Positions 56,946 through 64,000 of a stretch of DNA of 64,000 nucleotides are shown here, piece after piece. A program made the position numbers and the translations under genes. The stretch lies in the NCBI GenBank assembly GCA_963805445.1, contig CAWDUI010000055.1, positions 248,001-312,000 of the forward strand, read 5' to 3'. Below the pieces are notes generated by a model. The model ran no database searches, had not been told where the DNA came from, and worked only from the letters and a program-made list of their open reading frames with translations. The DNA is from JAENVT01 sp963805445. GTDB lineage: Bacteria; Actinomycetota; Acidimicrobiia; Acidimicrobiales; Ilumatobacteraceae. Position 1 is the first letter of the stretch; each line of letters opens with the position of its first letter.

Positions 56946-57947
56946 GTGGCCGGCAACTTCCCTGTTTCACGTCCTCGTCGACTGCGAACGTCGGCCGCCC
57001 TGCGCAACCTCGTCGCCGAGACCCGTCTCGACGCTGCGAACCTGGTAGCACCCCTGTTTGTCCGCGAGGGCATCGCCGAGCCACAGCCAATCGTCTCGCT
57101 CCCTGGGGTCGTGCAGCACACTCGCGACAGCGCCCGCGCCGAGGTCGAAGCGCTCGCCGACCTCGGCATCGGCGCCGTGATCTTGTTCGGAGTTCCTTCC
57201 ACCAAGGATTCCATCGGCTCGAAAGCCTTCGATCCTGAGGGAATTGTGCAATTGTGCTTGGCCGATCTGGCGAGCGACGTGGGCGACCGGATGGTGCTGA
57301 TGGCCGACCTCTGCGTCGACGAATACACCGATCACGGCCATTGCGGCGTGCTCGACGGCCCGGCCGACGACCCCCGCACCTCGGTCGACAACGACGCCAC
57401 GTTGGACATCTACGGCCGCATCGCCGTTGCCCAGGCCACGGCCGGCGCCCATGTCGTGGCACCGAGCGGGATGATGGACGGCCAGGTCGGCGCAATCCGC
57501 AGCGCCCTCGACGCGGCGGGCTTCTCGTCGACCGCGATCCTGGCTTATTCGGCGAAGTACGCCAGCGGGCTGTACGGGCCGTTCCGCGACGCCGTCGACG
57601 TACAGATCGCCAGTGGCGGCAACCGCAAGGGGTACCAGCAGGACTTCCGCAACGCCCGCGAGGCCCTCGTCGAGGTCGATGCCGACCTGGCCCAGGGTGC
57701 CGACATGGTCATGGTCAAGCCCGCCGTGTCGTACCTCGACGTCATCGCCGCGGTGCGCGCCCATGTCGACGTTCCCGTGGCCGCGTACCACGTCAGCGGC
57801 GAGTACACGATGCTGAAGGCGGCCGCCGCCAACGGCTGGATCGACCACGACACCGTGGCACTCGAACACCTCACCGCCATCAAGCGAGCCGGTGCCGATG
57901 TGATCTTGACCTATCTGGCGCGGTGGTTCGCGGAGACACAACAATGA
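56946..57947 (+). CDS. hemB: Delta-aminolevulinic acid dehydratase (porphobilinogen synthase)
   Basis: Condenses two 5-aminolevulinates to porphobilinogen. FPVSRPRRLRTSAALRNLVA opens the 333-residue protein. The two active-site Lys are in AYSAKYASGLYGPFRDA (Schiff base region) and MVKPAVSYLDVI. The metal region reads DLCVDEYTDHGHCG: zinc enzymes have three Cys (CxC plus C), whereas here the middle Cys is Asp, so the site is a mixed or magnesium-type variant. GTG 56946 is the start. It overlaps hemL by 4 nt (ATGA). Confidence 0.94.
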   Translation: MAGNFPVSRPRRLRTSAALRNLVAETRLDAANLVAPLFVREGIAEPQPIVSLPGVVQHTRDSARAEVEALADLGIGAVILFGVPSTKDSIGSKAFDPEGIVQLCLADLASDVGDRMVLMADLCVDEYTDHGHCGVLDGPADDPRTSVDNDATLDIYGRIAVAQATAGAHVVAPSGMMDGQVGAIRSALDAAGFSSTAILAYSAKYASGLYGPFRDAVDVQIASGGNRKGYQQDFRNAREALVEVDADLAQGADMVMVKPAVSYLDVIAAVRAHVDVPVAAYHVSGEYTMLKAAAANGWIDHDTVALEHLTAIKRAGADVILTYLARWFAETQQ

Positions 57948-59215
57948 GCACCAACGCCGAGATCTTCGAACGCAGCTGCCGGGTGATCCCCGGTGGGGTC
58001 AACTCCAGCATCCGCGCATTCAAGGCCGTCGGCGGTACGCCGTACATCGTCGAGCGCGCCGAGGGGCCGTACATCTGGGATGTCGAGGGTCGCCGCTACA
58101 TCGACCTGGTGCAGAGCTACGGAGCGATCATCCTCGGGCACGCTCATCCCGTCATCACCGCCGCGGTGAACGCGGCGGCGGCCAAGGGCACGTCGTACGG
58201 CGCGCCCACCCCGGGCGAGATGTTGCTTGCCGAGGCGATGACCGATCGTGTCGGCAGCTGCGACATGGTGCGGCTGATGAACTCCGGCACCGAGGCGACC
58301 AGCACCGCCGTCCGCTTGGCCCGCGGCTACACCGGCCGCGACCGCCTGGTGATCTTCCATGGCAACTTTCACGGGGCGACCGACGCCTTGCTGGCGGCCG
58401 GCGGCAGTGGTGTCGCCACGCTGGGACTGCCGGGCACGGCCGGCGTGCCGGCCAGTGCCGTGGCCAACACCCTCGTGGTGCCGTACAACGTCGTGCCGAA
58501 GCTCGACGAACAGGTCGCCGCGGTGATCGTCGAGCCCGTCGCGGCCAACATGGGCGTCGTCGCCCCGGTCGACGGCTTCTTGCAGGGTCTGCGCGCCGAG
58601 TGCGACCGTGTCGGCGCACTGCTGGTGTTCGACGAGGTGATCACCGGCTTCCGCCTGGGTCGCGGTGGCGCCCAGGCCAAGTACGAGGTCGCGCCCGATC
58701 TGACCACGTTCGGCAAGGTCATCGGCGGCGGGTTGCCCATCGGCTCCGTCGGCGGGACTCGCCAGATCATGGAGACCTTGTCACCCCTCGGGCCTGTGTT
58801 CCACGCAGGCACGCTGGCCGGCAACCCACTGGCCACGGCCGCCGGTCTCGCCGCGCTCGGCGAACTGACCGACGACGTGTACACCGAGCTCGGTCGGCGG
58901 GCCCGACGACTCTCCTCGGCGCTCGGCGAGGCGTGTGCCGCAGCCGGCATCCCGGCACGCTTCCCGGTCGTCGGCACGCTGGTCGGGATGTACTTCGGCA
59001 GCGGCGATGCGCCGGCCAACTTCGTCGAGGCCAAGACCACCGACGAGCAGGTCTACCGCACGTTCTTCCATGCCATGTTGCACGAGGGCATCGCCCTCGC
59101 TCCCGGCGCCTACGAGGCGCTCTTCGTCGGCCTCGGCCACACCGACGAGGTGCTCGACGAGGTCGCCGCGGCCGCGGCCCGGGCCGCGAGCGCCACCGCC
59201 AGCCAGCTGAGCTGA
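57944..59215 (+). CDS. hemL: Glutamate-1-semialdehyde 2,1-aminomutase
   Basis: PLP enzyme that makes 5-aminolevulinate from glutamate-1-semialdehyde, the product of HemA. Intact 423 residues: FERSCRVIPGGVNSSIRAFK, the aromatic gate region SYGAIILGHAHP, LMNSGTEATSTAVRLARGYT, FDEVITGFRLGRGG and the PLP Lys in TFGKVIGGGLPIGSVGG. ATG 57944 overlaps the hemB stop. It confirms the C5 pathway. Confidence 0.96.
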   Translation: MSTNAEIFERSCRVIPGGVNSSIRAFKAVGGTPYIVERAEGPYIWDVEGRRYIDLVQSYGAIILGHAHPVITAAVNAAAAKGTSYGAPTPGEMLLAEAMTDRVGSCDMVRLMNSGTEATSTAVRLARGYTGRDRLVIFHGNFHGATDALLAAGGSGVATLGLPGTAGVPASAVANTLVVPYNVVPKLDEQVAAVIVEPVAANMGVVAPVDGFLQGLRAECDRVGALLVFDEVITGFRLGRGGAQAKYEVAPDLTTFGKVIGGGLPIGSVGGTRQIMETLSPLGPVFHAGTLAGNPLATAAGLAALGELTDDVYTELGRRARRLSSALGEACAAAGIPARFPVVGTLVGMYFGSGDAPANFVEAKTTDEQVYRTFFHAMLHEGIALAPGAYEALFVGLGHTDEVLDEVAAAAARAASATASQLS

Positions 59216-59230
59216 CCTAACCTCGCCCCG

Positions 59231-59968
59231 ATGCGGCAGTTCGTCTCGTTCCGCTTCTGGTTGGCCATCGCTGCGCTGGCCGGGCTCTCGTATGGGCTGT
59301 GGTACCAGTTCCTGCGCAGCGACGGCAGTGTGGCGGTCGGGCTCCCGACGCTCTCGGCAACGGCGGAGCACCGCGTCAACCTCGTCCTGCCGGTCTACAG
59401 CATCGAGGCCGAACCCGGTTTCGCCATGATCGACGGAGCAGCGAGCACGGAGATGCACCTGATGCTCGACGCGACTCGCACCATGGTGGTGAAGCCCGGA
59501 ACCCCTGGGCAGATCACGTGCGGCCGATTGGCCGAGATCAACCAGTGCGTCGTCGCCGCCGATCTGCTCGGAGACGCCGTGGTGTGGTTCTCACTGATCC
59601 CCAACCCGCAGCGGGCCACCTTGCTGCTGCCGGGGGTGACCGAGGTTCGCAAGGACAACTGGGTGCTGCTGTCGAACGGGTGGGAAGTGGCCCGCAGCGA
59701 CATCGTCGAGCGCAACTGCGACACCGCCGGGCTCGACGATTTCGTGCGTCAGTTCGGCGGCAGCCTCAGCACATCGACGTTCAGCTACGAGACGCAGGAG
59801 ATCACCAAGGTCACGTGCCTCCAGCAACCGGAGTTGGCGACGACCACCTCGACGTCGACCACACTGCTGGCCCCGACCGACATCCCGATCGACACGTCGG
59901 TGATCCCCGAGGAAGGCTTGCCGCTCGACACCACCGGCATCGAGCCGGTCGACACAGCGGCTCCGTAG
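59231..59968 (+). CDS. Membrane-anchored extracellular protein of unknown function
   Basis: No family is recognised. The 245-residue protein has an N-terminal signal anchor (FRFWLAIAALAGLSYGLWYQ, about residues 7-27), an extracellular domain with three or four Cys (ITCGRLAEINQCVVAADLLG and later NCDTAGL and VTCLQQP) and a Thr/Ser/Pro-rich C-terminal tail of about 40 residues. It lies 15 nt after hemL, so it may be co-transcribed. Similar short anchored proteins are common in actinomycetes without assigned roles. Confidence 0.72.
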   Translation: MRQFVSFRFWLAIAALAGLSYGLWYQFLRSDGSVAVGLPTLSATAEHRVNLVLPVYSIEAEPGFAMIDGAASTEMHLMLDATRTMVVKPGTPGQITCGRLAEINQCVVAADLLGDAVVWFSLIPNPQRATLLLPGVTEVRKDNWVLLSNGWEVARSDIVERNCDTAGLDDFVRQFGGSLSTSTFSYETQEITKVTCLQQPELATTTSTSTTLLAPTDIPIDTSVIPEEGLPLDTTGIEPVDTAAP

Positions 59969-59971
59969 TCG

Positions 59972-61006
59972 TCAGACCGAGCGGCGCTGGCGAGCGATCT
60001 CGTAGGTGGCCAACGCGGTCGCCGCGCTGACGTTGAGGGAGCTGAGCCGGCCGAACATCGAGATGCTGACGATCATGTCGCAACGCTCGCGCGTCAGTCG
60101 CGACAGCCCGGCCCCCTCGGCGCCCAGCACCAGGCACACGCCCTCGAGCGCCAGATCGCCGATGTCGTACAGGTCGCGGTCGGCGCCGTCGTCGAGGCCG
60201 ATCACCCAGATGCCGGCATCTTTGATGCGGGCCAGCGCTGCGGGCAGGCCACCCACCAATGCCATGGGCACGTGCTCGACCGCACCGGCAGCCGATTTGG
60301 CGACCGTGGGGGTGATGTGCACGGCCCGGTGGCGGGGCAGCACCACGCCATCGACGCCCGCACCATCGCAGCAACGCAGCATGGCGCCGAGGTTGCCAGG
60401 ATCCGTGACCCCGTCGACGGCAACGAGGAACGGTGCCTTCCCGGGGCGTCGCTTGATCAGATCGGCCAAGTCGGTCTCCAGTAGCGGCGCGGCGAAGGCG
60501 ATCACGCCTTGCGGCGCCTCACTGCGAGCCTTGGCCTCGAGCCGTTTGCGATTGACCTCTTGCACCGGTGCCCGCACGCTGCGGGCGATGTCGACGATGT
60601 CGGTGACGATGTCGCTGGCGGATTCGCCATCCACCAGATCGGTGGCAACCCACACCTCTTGCACCTTGCGCTTGCCGGCGATCAGCAGTTCGCGGACGGC
60701 CTGGCGACCTTCGACCTGCTCTCCACCGAGGGACTTCTCGGGCTTGCGCCGTTCTTCGCCCGGGGCAACGATGCGGCCCGTGCGACCGGCGCCGCGCGAG
60801 GCGAACTGGCGCGTCGACGAGCGCTCCGGAGCCCCGCGACCCTTGCCTGCTGTGCCGGCCCGGCTTCGTGGGGCAGGTGCGGCACGGCCCTTAGCGGTGG
60901 GCGCCGCCCGACCCTTGCCCGCCGCTGCACCACGACCCTTCGCTGCGGCCGGGCGCGGCTGGGCACCGCGCCGCCCGCCGGCACCGCTCGCCTGTCGTCC
61001 TGCCAT
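59972..61006 (-). CDS. rlmB: 23S rRNA (guanosine-2'-O)-methyltransferase RlmB-type, with disordered N-terminal extension
   Basis: SPOUT-class methyltransferase of the TrmH/RlmB family. Residues about 95-170 are the L30e-like substrate domain (LGGEQVEGRQAVRELLIAG). The SPOUT motifs are GVTDPGNLGAMLRCCDGAGV, CLVLGAEGAGLSRLTRERCD and LSSLNVSAATALATYEIAR, forming the SAM knot. The first 90 residues are a basic, Ala/Gly/Arg-rich stretch with repeated KGRxAP-like units, probably disordered and RNA-binding. ATG 61006 was chosen; ispF ends 5 nt upstream. Order ispD-ispF-rlmB matches other actinomycetes, but cysS, usual between ispF and rlmB, is absent. Confidence 0.9.
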   Translation of the reverse strand: MAGRQASGAGGRRGAQPRPAAAKGRGAAAGKGRAAPTAKGRAAPAPRSRAGTAGKGRGAPERSSTRQFASRGAGRTGRIVAPGEERRKPEKSLGGEQVEGRQAVRELLIAGKRKVQEVWVATDLVDGESASDIVTDIVDIARSVRAPVQEVNRKRLEAKARSEAPQGVIAFAAPLLETDLADLIKRRPGKAPFLVAVDGVTDPGNLGAMLRCCDGAGVDGVVLPRHRAVHITPTVAKSAAGAVEHVPMALVGGLPAALARIKDAGIWVIGLDDGADRDLYDIGDLALEGVCLVLGAEGAGLSRLTRERCDMIVSISMFGRLSSLNVSAATALATYEIARQRRSV

Positions 61007-61011
61007 CAGCA

Positions 61012-61488
61012 CTACTCCTTCGTGATCACGGCAACCGCCCAACAGGCGATGCCTTCTTGGCGCCCGAGGGCACCGAGCCCTTCGGGACGGCGCCCCTTCA
61101 CCGTGACCGGTGCGCCGCACGCCTGACTCAACTTCGATTGCATCTCGGCTCGGTGCGGCGCCAACTTCGGCGTGTCGCACACCACCGAGCAGTCGACATT
61201 GCCGATGGTCCATCCATCGGCGCGTACCAGTGTGCCTGCGTGGGCCAACAACACCAACGAGTCGGCGTCCTTCCACTGCGGGTCGGTGTCGGGGAAGTGT
61301 TCGCCGATGTCGCCGAGACCGGCGGCGCCGAGCAACGCGTCGGCCACGGCATGGGCGATCACGTCGGCGTCGCTGTGACCGTGCAGGCCACGGACTCCGT
61401 CGAACACGACGCCGCCGAGCACCATCGGCCGCGCCGGGTCGTCGCTGAAGCGGTGGATGTCGAACCCCTGGCCGACACGAACGCTCAT
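61012..61488 (-). CDS. ispF: 2-C-methyl-D-erythritol 2,4-cyclodiphosphate synthase
   Basis: Zinc enzyme of the MEP isoprenoid pathway. Zn ligands are in GQGFDIHRF and the GHSDADVIAHAVADALLGAA stretch; GDIGEHFPDTDPQWKDADS is the flexible substrate loop and VKGRRPEGLGALGRQEGIAC the C-terminal signature. The 158 residues are exact for the family. The ATG overlaps the ispD stop by 4 nt. Confidence 0.96.
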   Translation of the reverse strand: MSVRVGQGFDIHRFSDDPARPMVLGGVVFDGVRGLHGHSDADVIAHAVADALLGAAGLGDIGEHFPDTDPQWKDADSLVLLAHAGTLVRADGWTIGNVDCSVVCDTPKLAPHRAEMQSKLSQACGAPVTVKGRRPEGLGALGRQEGIACWAVAVITKE

Positions 61489-62132
61489 CGGCCCTCCTTC
61501 TCCGCCGTTTCCCTCGCCCAGGCGAGGTCGTCGGGATGGGTGATCTTGCGGTTGTTCTGATCGCCGGCGACGACCACGACTCGCCCGCCGCAGATCTCCA
61601 CGAGCGCGGCATCGTCGGTGGCGTCGCGCCCGCTGGCGTGTGCAGCGCGCAGCACCGAGGCGCGGAAGGCCTGCGGGGTCTGCACGGCGACCAAGGCCGA
61701 CCGCGGTGGGGTCTCGACGACGAAGCCGTCATCGTCGATCCGCTTGATGGTGTCGGTCACCGCAACGCCGGGAATGGCTCCGTCGGCGCCGCCCGAGATC
61801 GCCGCGATGACGGCCGAGAACAGTTCGGCCGACGCAAACGGTCGAGCGGCGTCGTGCACGCAGATGATCGTCGCCGACGGTGGGACCGCGGCCAGACCGG
61901 CGCGCACCGACTCGCTGCGCGTCGCCCCGCCGGCCACGCCGCCTTCGGTCGCCGCGTCGGCCGCTGGAACGACGACCACCACGCCGTCGCTGACGGCGCG
62001 GGCCGCCTCTGCGGCGTGATCGATGACCCGTCGCGACCCGACCTGCTCGTACTGCTTGGGCCGCCCCATCCGTGACCCGGCACCGCCCGCGACCACGATG
62101 GTCCACACATTCTCTGCTGCGGGGAGCGACAC
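61485..62132 (-). CDS. ispD: 2-C-methyl-D-erythritol 4-phosphate cytidylyltransferase
   Basis: Transfers CMP to methylerythritol phosphate. The CTP loop WTIVVAGGAGSRMGRPKQY, the catalytic ICVHDAARPF, PGVAVTDTIKRIDDDG and VQTPQAFRASVLRAAHA are in order. About 215 residues from GTG 62132 (VSLPAAENVW), chosen because the frame upstream is not IspD-like and runs into the divergent regulator. A GTG start close to the Crp-like gene (30 nt) means a very compact shared promoter region. Confidence 0.93.
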   Translation of the reverse strand: MSLPAAENVWTIVVAGGAGSRMGRPKQYEQVGSRRVIDHAAEAARAVSDGVVVVVPAADAATEGGVAGGATRSESVRAGLAAVPPSATIICVHDAARPFASAELFSAVIAAISGGADGAIPGVAVTDTIKRIDDDGFVVETPPRSALVAVQTPQAFRASVLRAAHASGRDATDDAALVEICGGRVVVVAGDQNNRKITHPDDLAWARETAEKEGR

Positions 62133-62162
62133 GACCGGCGAGGGTAGTACCGTTCGACGCAC

Positions 62163-62825
62163 ATGGCTCACGAAGACCTCCTTGCTCAGACCGAATTCTT
62201 CGCCGATGCGCCGTACGAGGTGCTGGCACCGATTGCGGCCGCAGGCCGCGAGCAGCACCTGATCCGCGGTGATGTGTTGTTCCACGAAGGCGACATCGCC
62301 GACTCGTTGCATCTCGTCCTGCGCGGCCGCCTGGCGATTGCGATTGCCAACCCCATCGATCACCGCGAGACGGTGGTCGCCCTGATGGAGCCGGGCGATC
62401 TATTCGGCGAGATGGCGATGCTCGACGGCGGCCCACGCTCGGCGATGGCACGGGCGCTCGAGCCCTCGGCTGTGCTGACCGTTCCGTTCGAACCGGTGAT
62501 GGAAGCGTTCCGCGGCGATCCTCGCCTGCTGTGGGGCGTCACACGGCTGCTCGCCCAACGGCTCCGTGTTGCCGACGAGGCCCTGGCCGACAGCGTGTTC
62601 CTCGATGTCACCGGCCGCACTGCCAAGCGTCTGCTCGAGCTCTCCGAGGGCGACGACGACTTCATCCTCCCCGTCACGCAGGAGGAGTTGGCCGGCATGG
62701 TCGGCGCATCGCGCGAGCGCGTCAACAAGGCCATTGCCAGCTTCATCCGTCTCGGCTGGATCGATCAGCACGAACGCAAGTACACGATCCTCAAGCGCGA
62801 CAGCCTCGACATCCGCGCCCGGTAG
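62163..62825 (+). CDS. Crp/Fnr-family transcriptional regulator, GlxR-like
   Basis: 220-residue regulator. The cyclic-nucleotide domain covers residues about 10-130, with LFHEGDIADSLHLVLRGRLA and GDLFGEMAMLDGGPRSAMAR; the latter is close to the cAMP pocket of actinomycete GlxR/Crp, where GE and PR contact the nucleotide. The winged HTH has the recognition helix in VTQEELAGMVGASRERVNKA. No Fnr-type Cys cluster is present. It is probably cAMP-responsive and global. ATG 62163 lies 30 nt from the divergent ispD start. Confidence 0.9.
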   Translation: MAHEDLLAQTEFFADAPYEVLAPIAAAGREQHLIRGDVLFHEGDIADSLHLVLRGRLAIAIANPIDHRETVVALMEPGDLFGEMAMLDGGPRSAMARALEPSAVLTVPFEPVMEAFRGDPRLLWGVTRLLAQRLRVADEALADSVFLDVTGRTAKRLLELSEGDDDFILPVTQEELAGMVGASRERVNKAIASFIRLGWIDQHERKYTILKRDSLDIRAR

Positions 62826-62827
62826 GG

Positions 62828-63584
62828 CTATGCATCGCGGCGCGACGTCGCGACCGCGCCGACAACAGCGACCACCGCCGTGACTGCGGCGAAGTAGAGG
62901 CCACCGGCCACGCGGCCGAGGGTCTCGGACGTCGGGGCATCGGGATTGCCGAGACCGAACCCGGAGATGTACGGCAGGAACTTCTGCGGATGGTCGACAC
63001 CCGCTGCGGAGAGGATCGCGAAGATGATGTTCTCGACCACCAGCGGCCACAGGATGAGGATCGCGATTGCGGCAGGGGTGTTGCGGATCACCATGCCGAG
63101 GCCGAAGCCGAGCAGGCTGACGATCACCGCAAACACGACGATCCCGATCAATGCAGCGCGGGCCTCGGGCTGGCCGCTGAGCGACACCGAAACGCCGCCG
63201 CGACTTGGCGATTGCCGATGCCACCACGAAACAGAACATCACCACGAGTGCCTCGGCAACAGCGGCGAACAGGGCAACCACCACCGCCTTGGAGATCAAC
63301 ACGCGGCCGCGCCTCGGCGTGGCCGCGAACGTTGGCCGGATGGTTCCGTAGGCGAACTCGGCGCTGATCGACACCGCGCCGACGACACCGAGCAGCAACG
63401 CGGTGACCACCGATGAGCTGGTGACCAGCCCGGCGATGTCGGAGGCCTTGAGATCGGTCACGTCGATCAGTGCGGAGACGAGCACCGACACGACCACGGG
63501 GAAGGCCACCGCGAGGATGAACAGGATGAGGTTCATCCGCACAGTGCGGAGCTTGATCCATTCGCTGCGAATCGTGTTGATCAC
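62828..63584 (-). CDS. ABC transporter permease (frameshifted)
   Basis: ABC-2-type permease with six hydrophobic helices. The start VINTIRSEWIKLRTVRMN (GTG 63584) is typical of actinomycete permeases that pair with a CcmA-type ATPase. Helices include LILFILAVAFPVVVSVLVSA and VVTALLLGVVGAVSISAEFA, followed by TIRPTFAATPRRGRVLISKA. An indel near 63200 moves the last three helices (IGIVVFAVIVSLLGFGLGMV onward) to the frame ending at 62828. The GTG overlaps the stop of the ATPase gene by 4 nt. The substrate cannot be told. Confidence 0.85.
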
Positions 63585-64000
63585 GAGGCCACCACCGGCC
63601 GCCCGGCGAACTCCTGCGCTGCCGCCGTGGCCTGCAGGAACGCATCCTCCAACGAGCCGGTCTGCGGCGACAACTCGTGCAGCACGATGCCGGCGCGCGC
63701 CGCCATCTCGCCGACCTCGACCGTGGTGATGCCGCGCAGTTCTGCCGTCGTTGCGTCGATCATGCCGGCCTGCGCACCTTGCCCGGTGGCCGCCTCGACC
63801 AGCGCGGCGACTGCCGGGCTCTTCACACGCACCCACCGATCGGCATGCCGTTCGACGAACTCGGGCACCGAGCACTGCTCGATCAGGCGACCCTGGCCGA
63901 TCACGACGAGATCGTTGGCCATCTGGGCCATCTCCGACAGCAGGTGGCTGCTGACCAGCACGGTGCGGCCCTGCGAAGCGAGGTGCACCAACACGTCGCG
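63581..64000 (-). CDS. ABC transporter ATP-binding protein, C-terminal part
   Basis: Partial gene that runs off the right end. The visible 139 residues start after the Walker B: LASQGRTVLVSSHLLSEMAQ carries the switch His (SSHLL), followed by ANDLVVIGQGRLIEQ and a C-terminal domain of the CcmA/DrrA type (SLEDAFLQATAAAQEFAG). It is the ATPase of the adjacent ABC-2 permease (4-nt overlap). Walker A, the signature and Walker B lie outside the window. Confidence 0.9.
   Translation of the reverse strand, partial: RDVLVHLASQGRTVLVSSHLLSEMAQMANDLVVIGQGRLIEQCSVPEFVERHADRWVRVKSPAVAALVEAATGQGAQAGMIDATTAELRGITTVEVGEMAARAGIVLHELSPQTGSLEDAFLQATAAAQEFAGRPVVAS

Noticed and set aside
1..64000. CRISPR array, prophage or tRNA-associated island
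   Set aside because: No regularly spaced repeats, phage structural genes or integrase were seen; the two serine tRNAs have no duplicated 3' ends nearby.

Overview
The window is 64 kb of GC-rich (roughly two-thirds GC by eye), gene-dense DNA from an actinomycete. A mycothiol-type MshA glycosyltransferase followed by a YbjN gene, a rex-hemA-hemC-hemD operon, an RsiG-like protein, a GlxR-like Crp regulator and frequent GTG starts point to Actinomycetota. The type IV pilus cluster and the ethylmalonyl-CoA mutase fit class Acidimicrobiia (Ilumatobacter-like), but that placement is inference. At least 25 genes, including essential ones (hemA, hemC, hemD, proC), are split by single-base reading-frame changes that leave the protein family intact on both sides. 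I read most of these as uncorrected indels in a long-read or metagenome assembly, not as pseudogenes, and annotate those genes across the breaks.

Layout. 0.2-8.9 kb: type IV pilus cluster (pilin, pilT, prepilin peptidase, pilC, pilB, a large coiled-coil protein) with a GT87-like membrane protein and a DUF429 protein. 8.9-13.2 kb: 5'-3' exonuclease-like gene, SRP RNA, two serine tRNAs, tadA, a DUF4388-like protein, an FAH-family hydratase and a CMD/AhpD-like protein. 13.2-20.2 kb: exported TAP-like hydrolase, ABC exporter, rmuC, xseA-xseB, class II aldolase. 20.2-29.1 kb: polyprenyl synthase, AddAB-type helicase-nuclease pair, two alpha/beta hydrolases. 29.1-34 kb: LysM lipoprotein, unknown protein, ethylmalonyl-CoA mutase, aat, 3-hydroxyacyl-CoA dehydrogenase. 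34-40.6 kb: HD phosphohydrolase, tyrosine phosphatase/S51 ORF, cyclophilin, PilZ-GT2-like membrane protein, YgjP peptidase, MoaD/ThiS, RsiG-like protein. 40.6-46.4 kb: XRE regulator, mshA, YbjN, proC, SAM hydrolase-like gene with a structured leader, acyl-CoA ligase. 46.4-59.2 kb: haem genes rex-hemACD and hemB-hemL, separated by 6 kb holding a beta-propeller secreted protein, an AbiEi/DUF559-like gene between palindromic repeats, a NEW3-like membrane protein and a GGDEF protein. 59.2-64 kb: anchored protein, rlmB, ispF, ispD, GlxR-like regulator and an ABC transporter that runs off the right end.

How the genes work together. Cyclic di-GMP is a recurring theme: a GGDEF protein with an NGDEF site, a PilZ-domain membrane protein and an RsiG-family protein with two near-intact c-di-GMP signatures, in a genome with type IV pili, which are often c-di-GMP controlled. 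Rex probably ties tetrapyrrole synthesis to NADH/NAD+: a Rex-box-like site overlaps a good promoter directly upstream of rex-hemACD. Ethylmalonyl-CoA mutase and the nearby 3-hydroxyacyl-CoA dehydrogenase suggest acetyl-CoA assimilation through the ethylmalonyl-CoA pathway.

Most interesting candidates: (1) the nuclease-like gene flanked by two 45-nt palindromes in direct orientation; (2) the two-hairpin leader before the SAM hydrolase-like gene; (3) the RsiG-like protein beside other c-di-GMP proteins and away from any sigma factor. No CRISPR array, insertion sequence or prophage is visible.
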